Source: RBG-13-51-18 sp963739395 (GTDB lineage Bacteria > Chloroflexota > Dehalococcoidia > Dehalococcoidales > RBG-16-60-22). Taken from it: DNA of 64,000 nt. Within the stretch, counting starts at the first letter, position 1. The number at the start of each line of letters is the position of its first letter. The DNA lies in NCBI GenBank assembly GCA_963739395.1, contig CAVUAE010000002.1, positions 248,001 to 312,000 on the forward strand, read 5' to 3'. Of this stretch, positions 49,523 through 58,349 are shown in pieces. The notes below the pieces were generated by a model. It was not told the DNA's origin. It did not search any database and saw only the letters and a program-made list of their open reading frames with translations. Both the position numbers and the translations under genes were made by a program.

Positions 49523-50035
49523 ATGTTTGAATATGAAAATATTAAAATTATCTCTAGTACCGGAGAGACATTATGTAAGGTTTATTTACCTGCTAAAGTT
49601 GCGTTGGTTGATTCGGATGAATATGAAAAATGGGTTTGGTGTCAATCCTATTTAATAAAAAACTCTTGGGATAAATTACTAGCAATTGTATCAGACTTAA
49701 TTAACAATAAAGGCTGGCCATCGTTTAAAATTTATGACGGTTGGATGATTAGTTATTGCTTATCATGTGAGCAACCCTCAATTAAGTTTGCTGATTTTGT
49801 CCATCCACTTTATTTTTGGTCTAAAAAGGATGGATTCGTATGTAGCAATAATATGTGCCCTGTAAATAACGTACTAATACCACGAAAACTCTTTTATCAT
49901 ACTCAAGAAATCCCAGATAAGTTTAAAAAATGGATTGATGATTACATTCTAAGTAACGAAGTTAAACTTTTAAAACTACAAAATGAACGAGTAATGAATA
50001 TGTTAAATAAACAAAAATATGTCCCACCGTACTGA
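49523..50035 (+). CDS. AT-rich gene of unknown function between the two recO tails
   Basis: 170 residues: an N-terminal beta-rich part (MFEYENIKIISSTGETLCKV), an aromatic-rich middle (YEKWVWCQSYLIKNSWDKL, FVHPLYFWSKKDGFVC) with scattered Cys (CLSCEQ, CSNNMC) that could bind zinc, and a helical lysine-rich end. No family recognised, no signal peptide. Its base composition is far more AT-rich than recO or serS, it has its own AGGAAGT ribosome site, and it lies exactly between the two recO tails. Recent acquisition is likely; the Cys and aromatic content would fit a nucleic-acid-associated protein but this is not shown. Confidence 0.7.
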   Translation: MFEYENIKIISSTGETLCKVYLPAKVALVDSDEYEKWVWCQSYLIKNSWDKLLAIVSDLINNKGWPSFKIYDGWMISYCLSCEQPSIKFADFVHPLYFWSKKDGFVCSNNMCPVNNVLIPRKLFYHTQEIPDKFKKWIDDYILSNEVKLLKLQNERVMNMLNKQKYVPPY

Positions 50036-50075
50036 GTTGTTAGTAAAAAATAAAAAAGTCATCAGCAGTCAAAAT

Positions 50076-50162
50076 AAATACCTGCTGGAAAAAGAGATTA
50101 AATCCGCCGTCTGGCTGGATACATTGAGGGAACAAAGACTACAGTTTAAGCGCCCTATTTAA
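50076..50162 (+). pseudogene. Displaced recO 3' end, copy 2 of the direct repeat
   Basis: An open stretch encoding KYLLEKEIKSAVWLDTLREQ-R-LQFKRPI and TAA, homologous to the last 26 codons of recO with no start codon of its own. It probably represents the original recO terminus cut off by the insertion. It ends inside the last codons of the convergent ICMT gene. Confidence 0.85.
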
Positions 50163-50737
50163 TATACATACGGGATAAGACGCCAGGTGCCTTTTTTATA
50201 ATCCCGGTATTGTTCGCCAAAGTACCGAGATAATTCCATCTCTTCCACCTTGATACGATTTATAATACCTATTGTAGGAAGCACAATACAAAGTAACAGA
50301 GAAATCCAGTTAGCCAGAGCGATACCGTTTCCCAGGGCTAAGATAAGGAGTCCCAAATACGAGGGATGCCGAATATAGTGATAAGGACCAGCTTTAATCA
50401 ATTGGTGGTCTTTGTGAATCTGGACGGTTGCCGTAAAGAACTTCCCCAGGACATAGATAGCATACCGCCGGAAGGCAACGCCGGAAATCATGATAAATAC
50501 GCCGACCCAAGTCAACCAATCGCCCAGTACCAGCAACTTGCTGTAATCAAATATCACCGAGAGCCAGGCGCTGTTGAAAGCTATTGCAGTAAGTATCCAC
50601 ACCAGTTTGCGGGTTCCTCTATCGACTGAGTTGTCCTTCCCCCGCGTGGTACGCCTGGTCATTACGACTTCAGATATAACATAATATGACTGGACAGCTA
50701 AAATAGTTACGATGGCTGCAATCGTACTGGCATTCAT
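50159..50737 (-). CDS. Isoprenylcysteine carboxyl methyltransferase (ICMT/PEMT)-family membrane protein
   Basis: 192-residue membrane methyltransferase with four or five helices. Signature near the C terminus: HKDHQLIKAGPYHYIRHPSYLG (SAM-binding HxxHPxY-type), then a helix pair and RIKVEEMELSRYFGEQYRDYKK, with the E-E pair characteristic of the family. Bacterial members modify small hydrophobic substrates that are mostly unknown. It directly follows serS on the minus strand with no spacing. Its end abuts the recO remnant. Confidence 0.87.
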   Translation of the reverse strand: MNASTIAAIVTILAVQSYYVISEVVMTRRTTRGKDNSVDRGTRKLVWILTAIAFNSAWLSVIFDYSKLLVLGDWLTWVGVFIMISGVAFRRYAIYVLGKFFTATVQIHKDHQLIKAGPYHYIRHPSYLGLLILALGNGIALANWISLLLCIVLPTIGIINRIKVEEMELSRYFGEQYRDYKKGTWRLIPYVY

Positions 50738-51979
50738 CTACTTAATAACTTTAGCCCCAACGTAAGGCTGCAGCACTTCCGGCACAGCGATAGAGCCATC
50801 CACTTGCTGGTAGTTCTCCATGATTGCAATCATCATCCTGGGTAAGGCTAGCCCCGACCCGTTAAGCGTGTGGACGAACTGGGGTTTGGCATCGGGAGCG
50901 GGACGATATCTGATATTGGTTCGCCGCGCCTGGAAGTCCCCACAGTTAGAACAGGAGCTGACCTCCAGCCATTCTTCACATCCCGACGCCCAGACGTCGA
51001 TATCGTAAGACTTCATAGAAGCGAAACCGATTTCACCCGTACAAAGTAAACGGATGCGGTAGGCTAGACCTAATTTTTGGCAAACATCCTCGGCGTCGTG
51101 GGTAAGCTTTTCCAGCTCATCGTTGGACGTCTCTGGCGTAGTGAATTTATACATCTCTACTTTATCAAATTGATGTCCCCGTTTAATCCCCCGTGTGTCC
51201 TTACCGGCGGACATTTTTTCGCGGCGGAAGCAGGCGGTATAAGCACAATAATTAATTGGTAATTCTTCTTTCGATAAAATTTCATCGCGGTGCAGATTAG
51301 TCAGCGGTATTTCCGCCGTCCCCACGAACCAGTAGTCCTCTTCGGCGTCGTGGTAGATATTATCCGCAAACTTAGGCAGTTGCCCCGCCCCAACCATACA
51401 CTCCCGCTTGACCATGTAAGGCGGATAAATCTCTTGATAACCATGTTTACTGGTATGTAAGTCCAAGAAGAAGGTAATCAAGGCACGCTGGAGTCTAGCG
51501 CCCAACCCTCTAAGAACGTAAAAACGTGTGCCGGAAAGCTTAACTCCCCGTTCGAAGTCGATAATCTTCAGGTTTTCGCCCAGCGTCCAGTGCGGCGCTG
51601 GTTTAAAGCTGAATTTCTTTGGCTCGCTCCAGGAGCGGACGGTTATATTGTCCGCGTCGTCCTTACCAATAGGCACGTCAGATTGAGGTATATTGGGTAT
51701 CTGAAGGAGTAAATCCTCAAGCTGTTTATCTAATTTGTTGACTTCGTCTTCTAGAGTTTGTATTTCGCCACGGAGAGCGCGCCCTCTTTCCTGTGCTTTC
51801 TCCCGCTCTTTCGACGATATGGTTTTTCGTTCTTGACGCAGGCCATCCAATTTAACAATGTTCTGGCGGCGTGAAGCATCGATGCGCAGTACTTCATCAA
51901 TCGGCGCGGTATCATGCCGATTTTCGATGGCTTTTTTCACGAGGTCAGGATTTTCACGAATAATTTTTATATCTAACAT
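50738..51979 (-). CDS. serS: Seryl-tRNA synthetase
   Basis: Class II synthetase. N-terminal coiled-coil tRNA arm (about residues 30-100; RQERKTISSKEREKAQERG), motif 2 TACFRREKMSAGKDTRGIKRGHQFDKVE and motif 3 LNGSGLALPRMMIAIMENYQ. 413 residues, full length. It also charges tRNA-Sec, which is relevant if the selenoprotein candidate at 17 kb is real. Lies between lysS and the ICMT-like gene on the minus strand. Confidence 0.97.
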   Translation of the reverse strand: MLDIKIIRENPDLVKKAIENRHDTAPIDEVLRIDASRRQNIVKLDGLRQERKTISSKEREKAQERGRALRGEIQTLEDEVNKLDKQLEDLLLQIPNIPQSDVPIGKDDADNITVRSWSEPKKFSFKPAPHWTLGENLKIIDFERGVKLSGTRFYVLRGLGARLQRALITFFLDLHTSKHGYQEIYPPYMVKRECMVGAGQLPKFADNIYHDAEEDYWFVGTAEIPLTNLHRDEILSKEELPINYCAYTACFRREKMSAGKDTRGIKRGHQFDKVEMYKFTTPETSNDELEKLTHDAEDVCQKLGLAYRIRLLCTGEIGFASMKSYDIDVWASGCEEWLEVSSCSNCGDFQARRTNIRYRPAPDAKPQFVHTLNGSGLALPRMMIAIMENYQQVDGSIAVPEVLQPYVGAKVIK

Positions 51980-52035
51980 AGCTGTTTAAAAATATATTTC
52001 CAGTATCGCTTGCCTTAACTAAGGTGTCAAGTAGT

Positions 52036-53517
52036 TTATCCCTCTTTCTCCCTCAACTGGGGGAAGAGGATGACTTCCCTTATCGACTGCTGGTTTGTCA
52101 GCAGCATGACAAGTCGGTCAACACCGATGCCTAAGCCGCCGGTGGGGGGCATACCGTACTCCAGTGCTGTTAAAAAGTCCTCATCGATAGTCCATTTTTC
52201 GGCGTCGCTGCCGTGGCGCTCCTGCATCTGCTCGATAAAGCGTTCTCTCTGTAAAACGGGGTCGTTAAGCTCGGAATAGGCATTGCCTAACTCCAGACCG
52301 CCGGCATAAGCCTGGAAACGCTCTGCTACACGCTCTTCGCCGTCTTTGTTCTTGGCTAAAGGCGACATCGAGACCGGATAATCATAAACAAAGGTCGGCT
52401 GGATGAGTTTCGGTCGGACGAATGTCTTTAATAATTCATCTACCAGCTTAGCCCAGTTCTTTTGTGTATCAACATCCTTCATGATGGAACGCATCTTTTC
52501 GCGTAAACCGTCAGCGGTGGGATATTTAACATAGTCAATGCCGCTGAATTCTTTAACGGCGTCCCGTAGCGTAATACGTCGCCAAGTATCCAGCTTGATG
52601 GTATCGTTGCCGTATTTGATTTTTGTAGTGCCCAGCACCTGTTGCGCCACGAAGGGAATCATTTCCTCCACCATTTTCATTACGTCGGTATAGTCGGCAT
52701 ATGCCTCGTAGCTTTCCAGCATGGTGAATTCCGGGTTATGCTCGGTGGAAATGCCCTCATTGCGGAAAGTACGCCCTATCTCATAGACCTTATCGTAGCC
52801 GCCGACGATTAATCTTTTCAAGTGCAGTTCCGTGGCGATACGCAGGTATAAATCGCGGTTGAGGGCATTATGATGGGTGATGAAGGGAGTGGCTAAAGCC
52901 CCGCCGGCAGCTGACTGCAACACCGGCGTTTCTACCTCGATAAAACCCCGCTGGTCGAGGAACTGTCTGACAGCAGTGACAATCTGTGTCCTCATCTTGA
53001 AAACTTCTTTTACTTCGTTATTAGCGATAAGGTCGACATAGCGCTGACGGTAGCGCGTTTCGACATCGCTTAAACCGTGCCACTTTTCCGGCAGCGGTCG
53101 CAACGATTTTGCCAGCAGCTGAAATTCAGTAACCGAGATAGTCGGTTCGCCGGTACGGGTACGCAACAATGTGCCTTTAACTCCAATAAAGTCTCCGATA
53201 TCCAGCTCCTTGAAAAGCTCCTGTTCAGCTTTTTTATAATTAGTTGTCTGGAATAATAACTGTATCTTGCCGGAGCCATCGCGGATATCGATAAAAGAGG
53301 CTTTACCCATTTTCCTCACCGCCATAATGCGTCCCGCGACGTTGACCGGATTGGGCTTAGCCTTGCTGTCTTTCTCCTGCGCCTCCAGCTGTTTTACCGC
53401 TTCCTGCGTTGTATGCGTCTGCTCGAAACGGTGGGGATAAGGATTTACCCCGCTGGCGCGGAGGCGTTCCAGCTTTTGTTTTCTCTGTTCGTTAATATCA
53501 TCCGATCTTGACGGCAT
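52036..53517 (-). CDS. lysS: Lysyl-tRNA synthetase, class II
   Basis: N-terminal OB-fold anticodon-binding domain (VNVAGRIMAVRKMGKASFIDIRDGSGKIQLL), motif 1 near FLDQRGFIEVETPVL, motif 2 YEIGRTFRNEGISTEHNPEFTMLE and motif 3 GLGIGVDRLVMLLTNQQSIREVILFP. 493 residues. It precedes serS by 56 bp, so the two may be cotranscribed. Confidence 0.97.
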   Translation of the reverse strand: MPSRSDDINEQRKQKLERLRASGVNPYPHRFEQTHTTQEAVKQLEAQEKDSKAKPNPVNVAGRIMAVRKMGKASFIDIRDGSGKIQLLFQTTNYKKAEQELFKELDIGDFIGVKGTLLRTRTGEPTISVTEFQLLAKSLRPLPEKWHGLSDVETRYRQRYVDLIANNEVKEVFKMRTQIVTAVRQFLDQRGFIEVETPVLQSAAGGALATPFITHHNALNRDLYLRIATELHLKRLIVGGYDKVYEIGRTFRNEGISTEHNPEFTMLESYEAYADYTDVMKMVEEMIPFVAQQVLGTTKIKYGNDTIKLDTWRRITLRDAVKEFSGIDYVKYPTADGLREKMRSIMKDVDTQKNWAKLVDELLKTFVRPKLIQPTFVYDYPVSMSPLAKNKDGEERVAERFQAYAGGLELGNAYSELNDPVLQRERFIEQMQERHGSDAEKWTIDEDFLTALEYGMPPTGGLGIGVDRLVMLLTNQQSIREVILFPQLREKEG

Positions 53518-53687
53518 AACTGATACCTACCTCTACCAACTCATTGTCGCGTGATTATGTATAAACGCGATAATGCATCCATTATAAGTTATCCGTGCAT
53601 TATGGTAAAGGGTAAACTGACCTCCGACTTTTCATAGGCTCATTTTATAACAACTACTAAATGCAGGAAATATGTTGCTTTTGCTAC

Positions 53688-53716
53688 TTGACACACTTGT
53701 TGTTTTTCGTTATGAT
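53688..53716 (+). promoter_or_regulatory. Promoter of the 128-residue membrane protein gene
   Basis: TTGACA (53688-53693), a 17-bp spacer and TATGAT (53711-53716): near consensus. A TAAGGAGGT ribosome site follows before the ATG. Both signals are among the strongest in the window, predicting high expression. Confidence 0.8.
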
Positions 53717-53757
53717 ACCTAGTAATTCTATGTAAGTCGCTAAGGAGGTATCATTTC

Positions 53758-54144
53758 ATGGTAGTACGCATACTCGCAGTAGCCATCTTCATTTTGGGAC
53801 TAGTCAGCATTGTCTTCGGCGCTATGTTCTTCCCCCAAGCAGCTTCAGGCCGAAGTGAAGTTGAAACTGCTGTAACTCCCTTACCCCTCGACCAGGTCAG
53901 TGTTAAATACGATGCTGTAGCAGCCAAATATAGCCAGATTAAAGCAGCTGAAGAACCTAAAATACAGGCTGGAGAAGCCCTTCCAAGTGATATGTATAAC
54001 TATCTTGGCCAGCAGAGGGCTTTACTCGGTTTGGCTAAATCAAATTTAGGCACTTGTAATTTTGTCCAGTATATGGGTATCGTCTGCATCTGCCTAGGCG
54101 TAGGCTTATCAGCTGGCGGCTACCTATTACTCCGTAAAGCTTAA
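53758..54144 (+). CDS. Two-TM membrane protein of unknown function, probably highly expressed
   Basis: 128 residues: an N-terminal helix (VRILAVAIFILGLVSIVFGAMFF), a soluble central loop of about 70 residues (DAVAAKYSQIKAAEEPKIQAGE, helical) and a second helix (YMGIVCICLGVGLSAGGYLLL). The central part would be extracytoplasmic if the first helix inserts as usual. No family recognised. A near-consensus promoter, a full-consensus ribosome site and a strong terminator frame the gene, so it is monocistronic and likely abundant. Confidence 0.75.
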   Translation: MVVRILAVAIFILGLVSIVFGAMFFPQAASGRSEVETAVTPLPLDQVSVKYDAVAAKYSQIKAAEEPKIQAGEALPSDMYNYLGQQRALLGLAKSNLGTCNFVQYMGIVCICLGVGLSAGGYLLLRKA

Positions 54145-54169
54145 AAATACTAAAAAAAAACGAAATATA

Positions 54170-54229
54170 AACGCCTCACTGAGGTAACACACCGAATTAT
54201 CCATCGGCAGTGAGGCGTTATATTTTTTT
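54170..54229 (+). terminator. Terminator after the two-TM protein gene
   Basis: AACGCCTCACTG (54170-54181) pairs with CAGTGAGGCGTT (54208-54219) around a 26-nt loop, followed by ATATTTTTTTA. Confidence 0.85.
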
Positions 54230-54294
54230 ATAGTATTTTATCCTGCTCCTCTATATAATATTAACAGAAACATCTTGATAACAGGAGTGAGATT

Positions 54295-54567
54295 ATGGCA
54301 GCGAAACAATACGAGGTAGTGATTAAACTAATATCTAACCAGCACCCGTGCCATTCTGGCCATAAAATCGGCGACGAATGGGTTTTTAATTACTTCACAC
54401 CGCCACATATGTGCAGTCTGGCATATAACACTATTTATCCTGTCGCCTTAGCTCTAAGTGTCGGCGGCACTTTCCCCTGGCAGGAAGACCCGAGTGTTAT
54501 CACCATTGCCTGCCCGGATGGCGAGGTGCGCAATATCTTTGAACTTCGGCGTCGTGTAAAGAAATAG
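54295..54567 (+). CDS. TIGR04076 family protein (copy 2)
   Basis: 90 residues sharing the pattern of the gene at 31.8 kb: CHSGHKIGDEWVF, HMCSLAYNTIYPVALAL, VGGTFPWQEDPS and ACPDGEVRNIFELRR. Conserved Cys in the same three places. ACAGGAGTG precedes the ATG. Function unknown. The two copies have diverged considerably, arguing for separate roles rather than a recent duplication. Confidence 0.83.
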   Translation: MAAKQYEVVIKLISNQHPCHSGHKIGDEWVFNYFTPPHMCSLAYNTIYPVALALSVGGTFPWQEDPSVITIACPDGEVRNIFELRRRVKK

Positions 54568-54620
54568 ATATCAAACTTCGTGCTTTCTTTAATCCCTCCT
54601 CCCAAGTTATAATATTTTAT

Positions 54621-55733
54621 ATGCGTCGTTTCACTTCTCCCTGGTGGGTCACAACTCCTTTCTGCTTGGCCGCGATAAATCTGCTTTCTAACTATGGCGT
54701 AGAATCCTCTAACGTTTTCATCGCCCTTTATGCCCAGGAAAAAGGCGCTTCAAATTTTGAGGTAGGCTTTATCGCCGCGGCTTCCGGCATTGCTTTTTTC
54801 TTGTCATCCTTTATCTTCGGCAGGTTATCTGATATTTACGGCAGGATGACCTATATCCGCATTGGACTCGGCTTAACGGCCGTAGCGTATCTCACCCAGC
54901 TTATCGCCCAAACACCGATGACTCTTTTAGCCGCCCGAGCGTTTATTGGTTTCGGTCTGGGTATCAACTCCTCGGTAATGATGGCTTATACCTACGAAAA
55001 TCAGCGGCAAATCGGCAGTTTCATCTCTTACGGTGCCCTGGGATGGCTCATCGGCGCCGTGACGGCGTTAATCTTGAAGAGTTATGCTTCGCTTTTCATC
55101 GTTAGCGCTTGCGTGGCTTTCCTCGCTTTCCTGATTTCCTTCCTGCTTCAAGAAAAACCTGCCAAGCGTATGAGAATCGCCATGTTCCCGGTAGCGTTAA
55201 TAAAAGCCGATTACAAGGTATACCTCGCCTTTTTCTTAAGGCAGCTGGGGGGCAACGCCATCTGGGCAATCTGGCCTCTTTATCAGGCGGGCATCGGCGC
55301 CACGAAATTATGGATTGCCCTCGTTGAAGTAACCAACATGGTGGGACAAATCGTGTTCATGCGTTTAATCGAAAAATTCAATCCAGCCAGGATGTTCCAG
55401 ATAGGTCTTCTCTTATCGGCGGGTATCTTTATAGCTTACGGCTTAGCCAACCAGTACTGGCAGCTTATACCCATTCAGATGGTGCTTGCCTTTGCCTATT
55501 CCAGCATGTTCGTCGGTGCATTAAGCTATCTATTAAGGCGACATCCAGAATACGGTACGACGTCCGGCTTGATGAACTCGGCTAATGCGCTCTCCGGCAT
55601 GTTTGGTCCCTTTATCGGGGGCGCGGTTTCTCAAGCCTGGAGCTACGCCACGCTGATGTACGTTAGCGCGGGCATCACTTTACTGGGCTCGCTTACCGCT
55701 CGTGGTTTAAAATTACCTAAAACAAGCCGTTAA
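54621..55733 (+). CDS. Major facilitator superfamily transporter
   Basis: 370 residues with about 11-12 hydrophobic helices. FIFGRLSDIYGRMTYIRIGL is the MFS loop 2-3 signature (G-R-x-S-D-x-x-G-R). The second half repeats the fold (GGNAIWAIWPLYQAGIGATKL, TSGLMNSANALSGMFGPFIGGAV). Drug- or sugar-type efflux subfamilies are possible; substrate unknown. TATAAT at 54608-54613 ends 7 nt before the ATG and no ribosome site is present, so the message is probably leaderless. Confidence 0.87.
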   Translation: MRRFTSPWWVTTPFCLAAINLLSNYGVESSNVFIALYAQEKGASNFEVGFIAAASGIAFFLSSFIFGRLSDIYGRMTYIRIGLGLTAVAYLTQLIAQTPMTLLAARAFIGFGLGINSSVMMAYTYENQRQIGSFISYGALGWLIGAVTALILKSYASLFIVSACVAFLAFLISFLLQEKPAKRMRIAMFPVALIKADYKVYLAFFLRQLGGNAIWAIWPLYQAGIGATKLWIALVEVTNMVGQIVFMRLIEKFNPARMFQIGLLLSAGIFIAYGLANQYWQLIPIQMVLAFAYSSMFVGALSYLLRRHPEYGTTSGLMNSANALSGMFGPFIGGAVSQAWSYATLMYVSAGITLLGSLTARGLKLPKTSR

Positions 55734-55813
55734 AACGCTTGTTATTCACATATGTTGTAGTGTAGAATTTTATTATCCAGAAAAGGGGAAACTCCAAGCG
55801 GAGTAGTTCATCG

Positions 55814-57415
55814 ATGAGTCATATTTTTATTGCTCATGTTGCCGAAGATGCTGATCTTGCTTTAAGTATCGCCCTCGGACTTGAAAAAGCATGTTATCAT
55901 ACCTGGTGTTATGAGGTGGATTCAGTAGCAGGCGAATCCTACATCGTACGTACTACTAAATCAGTAACCCAATCAGACGCCATAATTGTAATCGTCTCCC
56001 ATAAATCCGTAAGTTCCCGCCATGTTACCACTGAAATAGTACGCGCTCATGAAAGTGGGGGGAATTTTCTGCCAATATTGCGCGGCATATCTCATGATGA
56101 ATTTCAGCGGCAACAACCGGAATGGGATGCAATATTTGGCTCTGCCACTTCAATAGATGTACCTAAAAAAGGAATTTCAGCATTATTGCCCGAAATATTA
56201 GAGGGCATTAATGGGTTTAATATCAAACCGAACGCCAGTATTGATGACAAACGTATAGAACGTATATGTGAGAAACTGGAAGAAATAATTGGTCCTGAAA
56301 AACTGAAGGAAATAATAGAGCAACTGGAAAAAATAAAAAGCCCCGTCCGTCCCGATACAGGTGAGGATAATGGTACCGGAGGAATATGGCAATGGTTTAA
56401 AAAACATAAATCACTGGTGATAATTTCATCTTGTATCATTGTCGTAGCAATTGCCGCTATACTGGTTCCCATATTGCTAACCCGAGCTAATAACAACCCC
56501 AGTGAATCGTCGTCTTTAACAAATACCCCGACGGAAACAACATCTCCGACAACACCAGCATCGACAACACCTATAACAACAGCGAATGCATCAACAACAC
56601 CTGCATCCACGACACCTGAAACAACAACACCTCCATCGACTTCACCAGCGGATGAATATATACGGCGCGGTTTAGCTTATTCCGCTGACAAAAAATATGA
56701 ACAAGCCATTACCATGTTTGATACAGCTATCAATCTTGACCCAAATAAAACTGATGCATATTTTGACCGCGGCGTCGCATATTACAGTCTATACCAATAT
56801 AACACGGCTATATTCGATTTCACTAAAGCTATTGAAATCAGCGCAAATAATTATGATGCATATCGTTTCCGTGGAGAAGCCAATGTCTGGCTGGGGAAAT
56901 ATGATATAGCTATCCCCGACTTAACTAAAGTTATTGAGAATGAAGTAGATCAAGCGAAGGTTGCAGAGGCTTATGACTTTCGAGGGTACATTTATTATCT
57001 GAATTCTGAATATATAAAAGCTACAGATGACTTATTAAAAGCCATAGCTTTAAGTCCCAATTATGCAGATCCTTATTATAACATGGCGCGTGTCTATTAT
57101 GATCAAGGCAAATACGATGATGCTCTTCCCTACGCAAATAAAGCTATCGAACTTGATGCAAATACGGCTAATTATTTTAATGCACGCGGCTGGATTTATA
57201 TGGCAAAAAATGAATATGCTAAAGCTATTGACGATTTTACTGCAACTCTCGCATTAGCACCCAATTATAGTTACACTTGGTTATACCGCGGTCAATGTTA
57301 CAAAGCCTTAGGCAACAAAGCCGCTGCAATTGCTGATTTTAACAAATGTCTTGAGATAGCTACTGATGCTTCTCTTATTCAACAAGCAAAAACAGAATTG
57401 GCTGACTTAAAATAA
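55814..57415 (+). CDS. TIR-domain / transmembrane / TPR protein
   Basis: 533 residues in three parts. Residues 1-120: TIR-like domain (HIFIAHVAEDADLALSIALGLE, SVTQSDAIIVIVSHKSVSSRHVTTEI), where the Glu of TTEI lies at the usual catalytic position of TIR NADases. A charged helix (about 150-180) and one membrane helix (SLVIISSCIIVVAIAAILVP, near 200) follow. Then a Thr/Pro-rich linker of about 60 residues and at least six TPR repeats (YIRRGLAYSADKKYEQAI, YFDRGVAYYSLYQYNTAI, YYNMARVYYDQGKYDDAL). With one TM helix the TIR domain is cytoplasmic and the TPRs outside, suggesting a sensor. No defence partner genes adjoin. Confidence 0.83.
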   Translation: MSHIFIAHVAEDADLALSIALGLEKACYHTWCYEVDSVAGESYIVRTTKSVTQSDAIIVIVSHKSVSSRHVTTEIVRAHESGGNFLPILRGISHDEFQRQQPEWDAIFGSATSIDVPKKGISALLPEILEGINGFNIKPNASIDDKRIERICEKLEEIIGPEKLKEIIEQLEKIKSPVRPDTGEDNGTGGIWQWFKKHKSLVIISSCIIVVAIAAILVPILLTRANNNPSESSSLTNTPTETTSPTTPASTTPITTANASTTPASTTPETTTPPSTSPADEYIRRGLAYSADKKYEQAITMFDTAINLDPNKTDAYFDRGVAYYSLYQYNTAIFDFTKAIEISANNYDAYRFRGEANVWLGKYDIAIPDLTKVIENEVDQAKVAEAYDFRGYIYYLNSEYIKATDDLLKAIALSPNYADPYYNMARVYYDQGKYDDALPYANKAIELDANTANYFNARGWIYMAKNEYAKAIDDFTATLALAPNYSYTWLYRGQCYKALGNKAAAIADFNKCLEIATDASLIQQAKTELADLK

Positions 57416-57527
57416 ACATTTAAAAAGTCTCGTTATTTACCCTTTATAAAATTCCACTGATTTTTTGACGTCGTTCGCCTAACTACATATAATAAACCAG
57501 TATGTTGTTACTTTAAGGAGTTAAAAG

Positions 57528-58349
57528 ATGACAGATAAAGGGATTTTTGACCTCTCGGGGAAGGTAGCCCTCATTACAGGCGCTAGCCGCGGACTGGGTA
57601 GAGCTTTCGCCGAAGCAATGGCGCAGTTCGGGGCAGATGTCGCCTGCGTGGGACGCGATGAAGCAAAACTGGCGGAAACGGTAAAAATAATCAGTAAATA
57701 CAAGACCCGCGCTATCGCCATCAAAGCTGACGTTACCGATGAAAATCAGGTAAAGAATATGGTGGCAGAAGCGGTACAAAAATTGGGCAAAATCGATATC
57801 TTTTTCAATAACGCCGGTATCGCCAGAATGCCGACCAGGATTCATGAAACGCCTACCGAGGACTGGCTGGCGGTTATTGACACGAATTTAACCGGTGTTT
57901 TTCTGGGATTGAAACATGTCCTCGCACATATGGTAAAAAATAAGAGTGGCTCTATCATCAATATCTCGTCCATCGCCGGGTTACGCGCCGAGGTGCCGGA
58001 GGTCGGACCTGCCGCTTATGGGGCTGCCAAAGCAGGCGTTATTCTCCTCACCAATATTGCCGCCATAGAATACGCTAGAGACGGCATCCGCGTCAACTGC
58101 ATCGCCCCGGGTATGCACAAATCCGAGCTTGGCCAAAATAATCCGGGACCTAAACCGCCAATCAACGCGGATATGCAAAAAGCGATGGAAAAGATGATGG
58201 AAGAATACTGCCGTGCTGAAATCCCCATGGGACGTATGGCCGAGGCAAGCGAGCTGGCAGGTCTGGCTGTTTTACTGGCTTCCGACGCTTCCAGCTATAT
58301 CACCGGGCAGGTGTTTGTCCAAGACGGCGGCCAATCCGCTAGACTGTAA
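57528..58349 (+). CDS. Short-chain dehydrogenase/reductase
   Basis: 273-residue classical SDR: ALITGASRGLGRAFAEAMA (TGxxxGxG), FFNNAGIARM, catalytic Ser in INISSIAGL, Tyr/Lys in YGAAKAGVILL, a Pro-containing lid (NNPGPKPPINADM) and YITGQVFVQDGGQSARL at the end. AAGGAG precedes the ATG. It is the fifth SDR in the window and is not in a pair. Substrate unknown. Confidence 0.88.
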   Translation: MTDKGIFDLSGKVALITGASRGLGRAFAEAMAQFGADVACVGRDEAKLAETVKIISKYKTRAIAIKADVTDENQVKNMVAEAVQKLGKIDIFFNNAGIARMPTRIHETPTEDWLAVIDTNLTGVFLGLKHVLAHMVKNKSGSIINISSIAGLRAEVPEVGPAAYGAAKAGVILLTNIAAIEYARDGIRVNCIAPGMHKSELGQNNPGPKPPINADMQKAMEKMMEEYCRAEIPMGRMAEASELAGLAVLLASDASSYITGQVFVQDGGQSARL

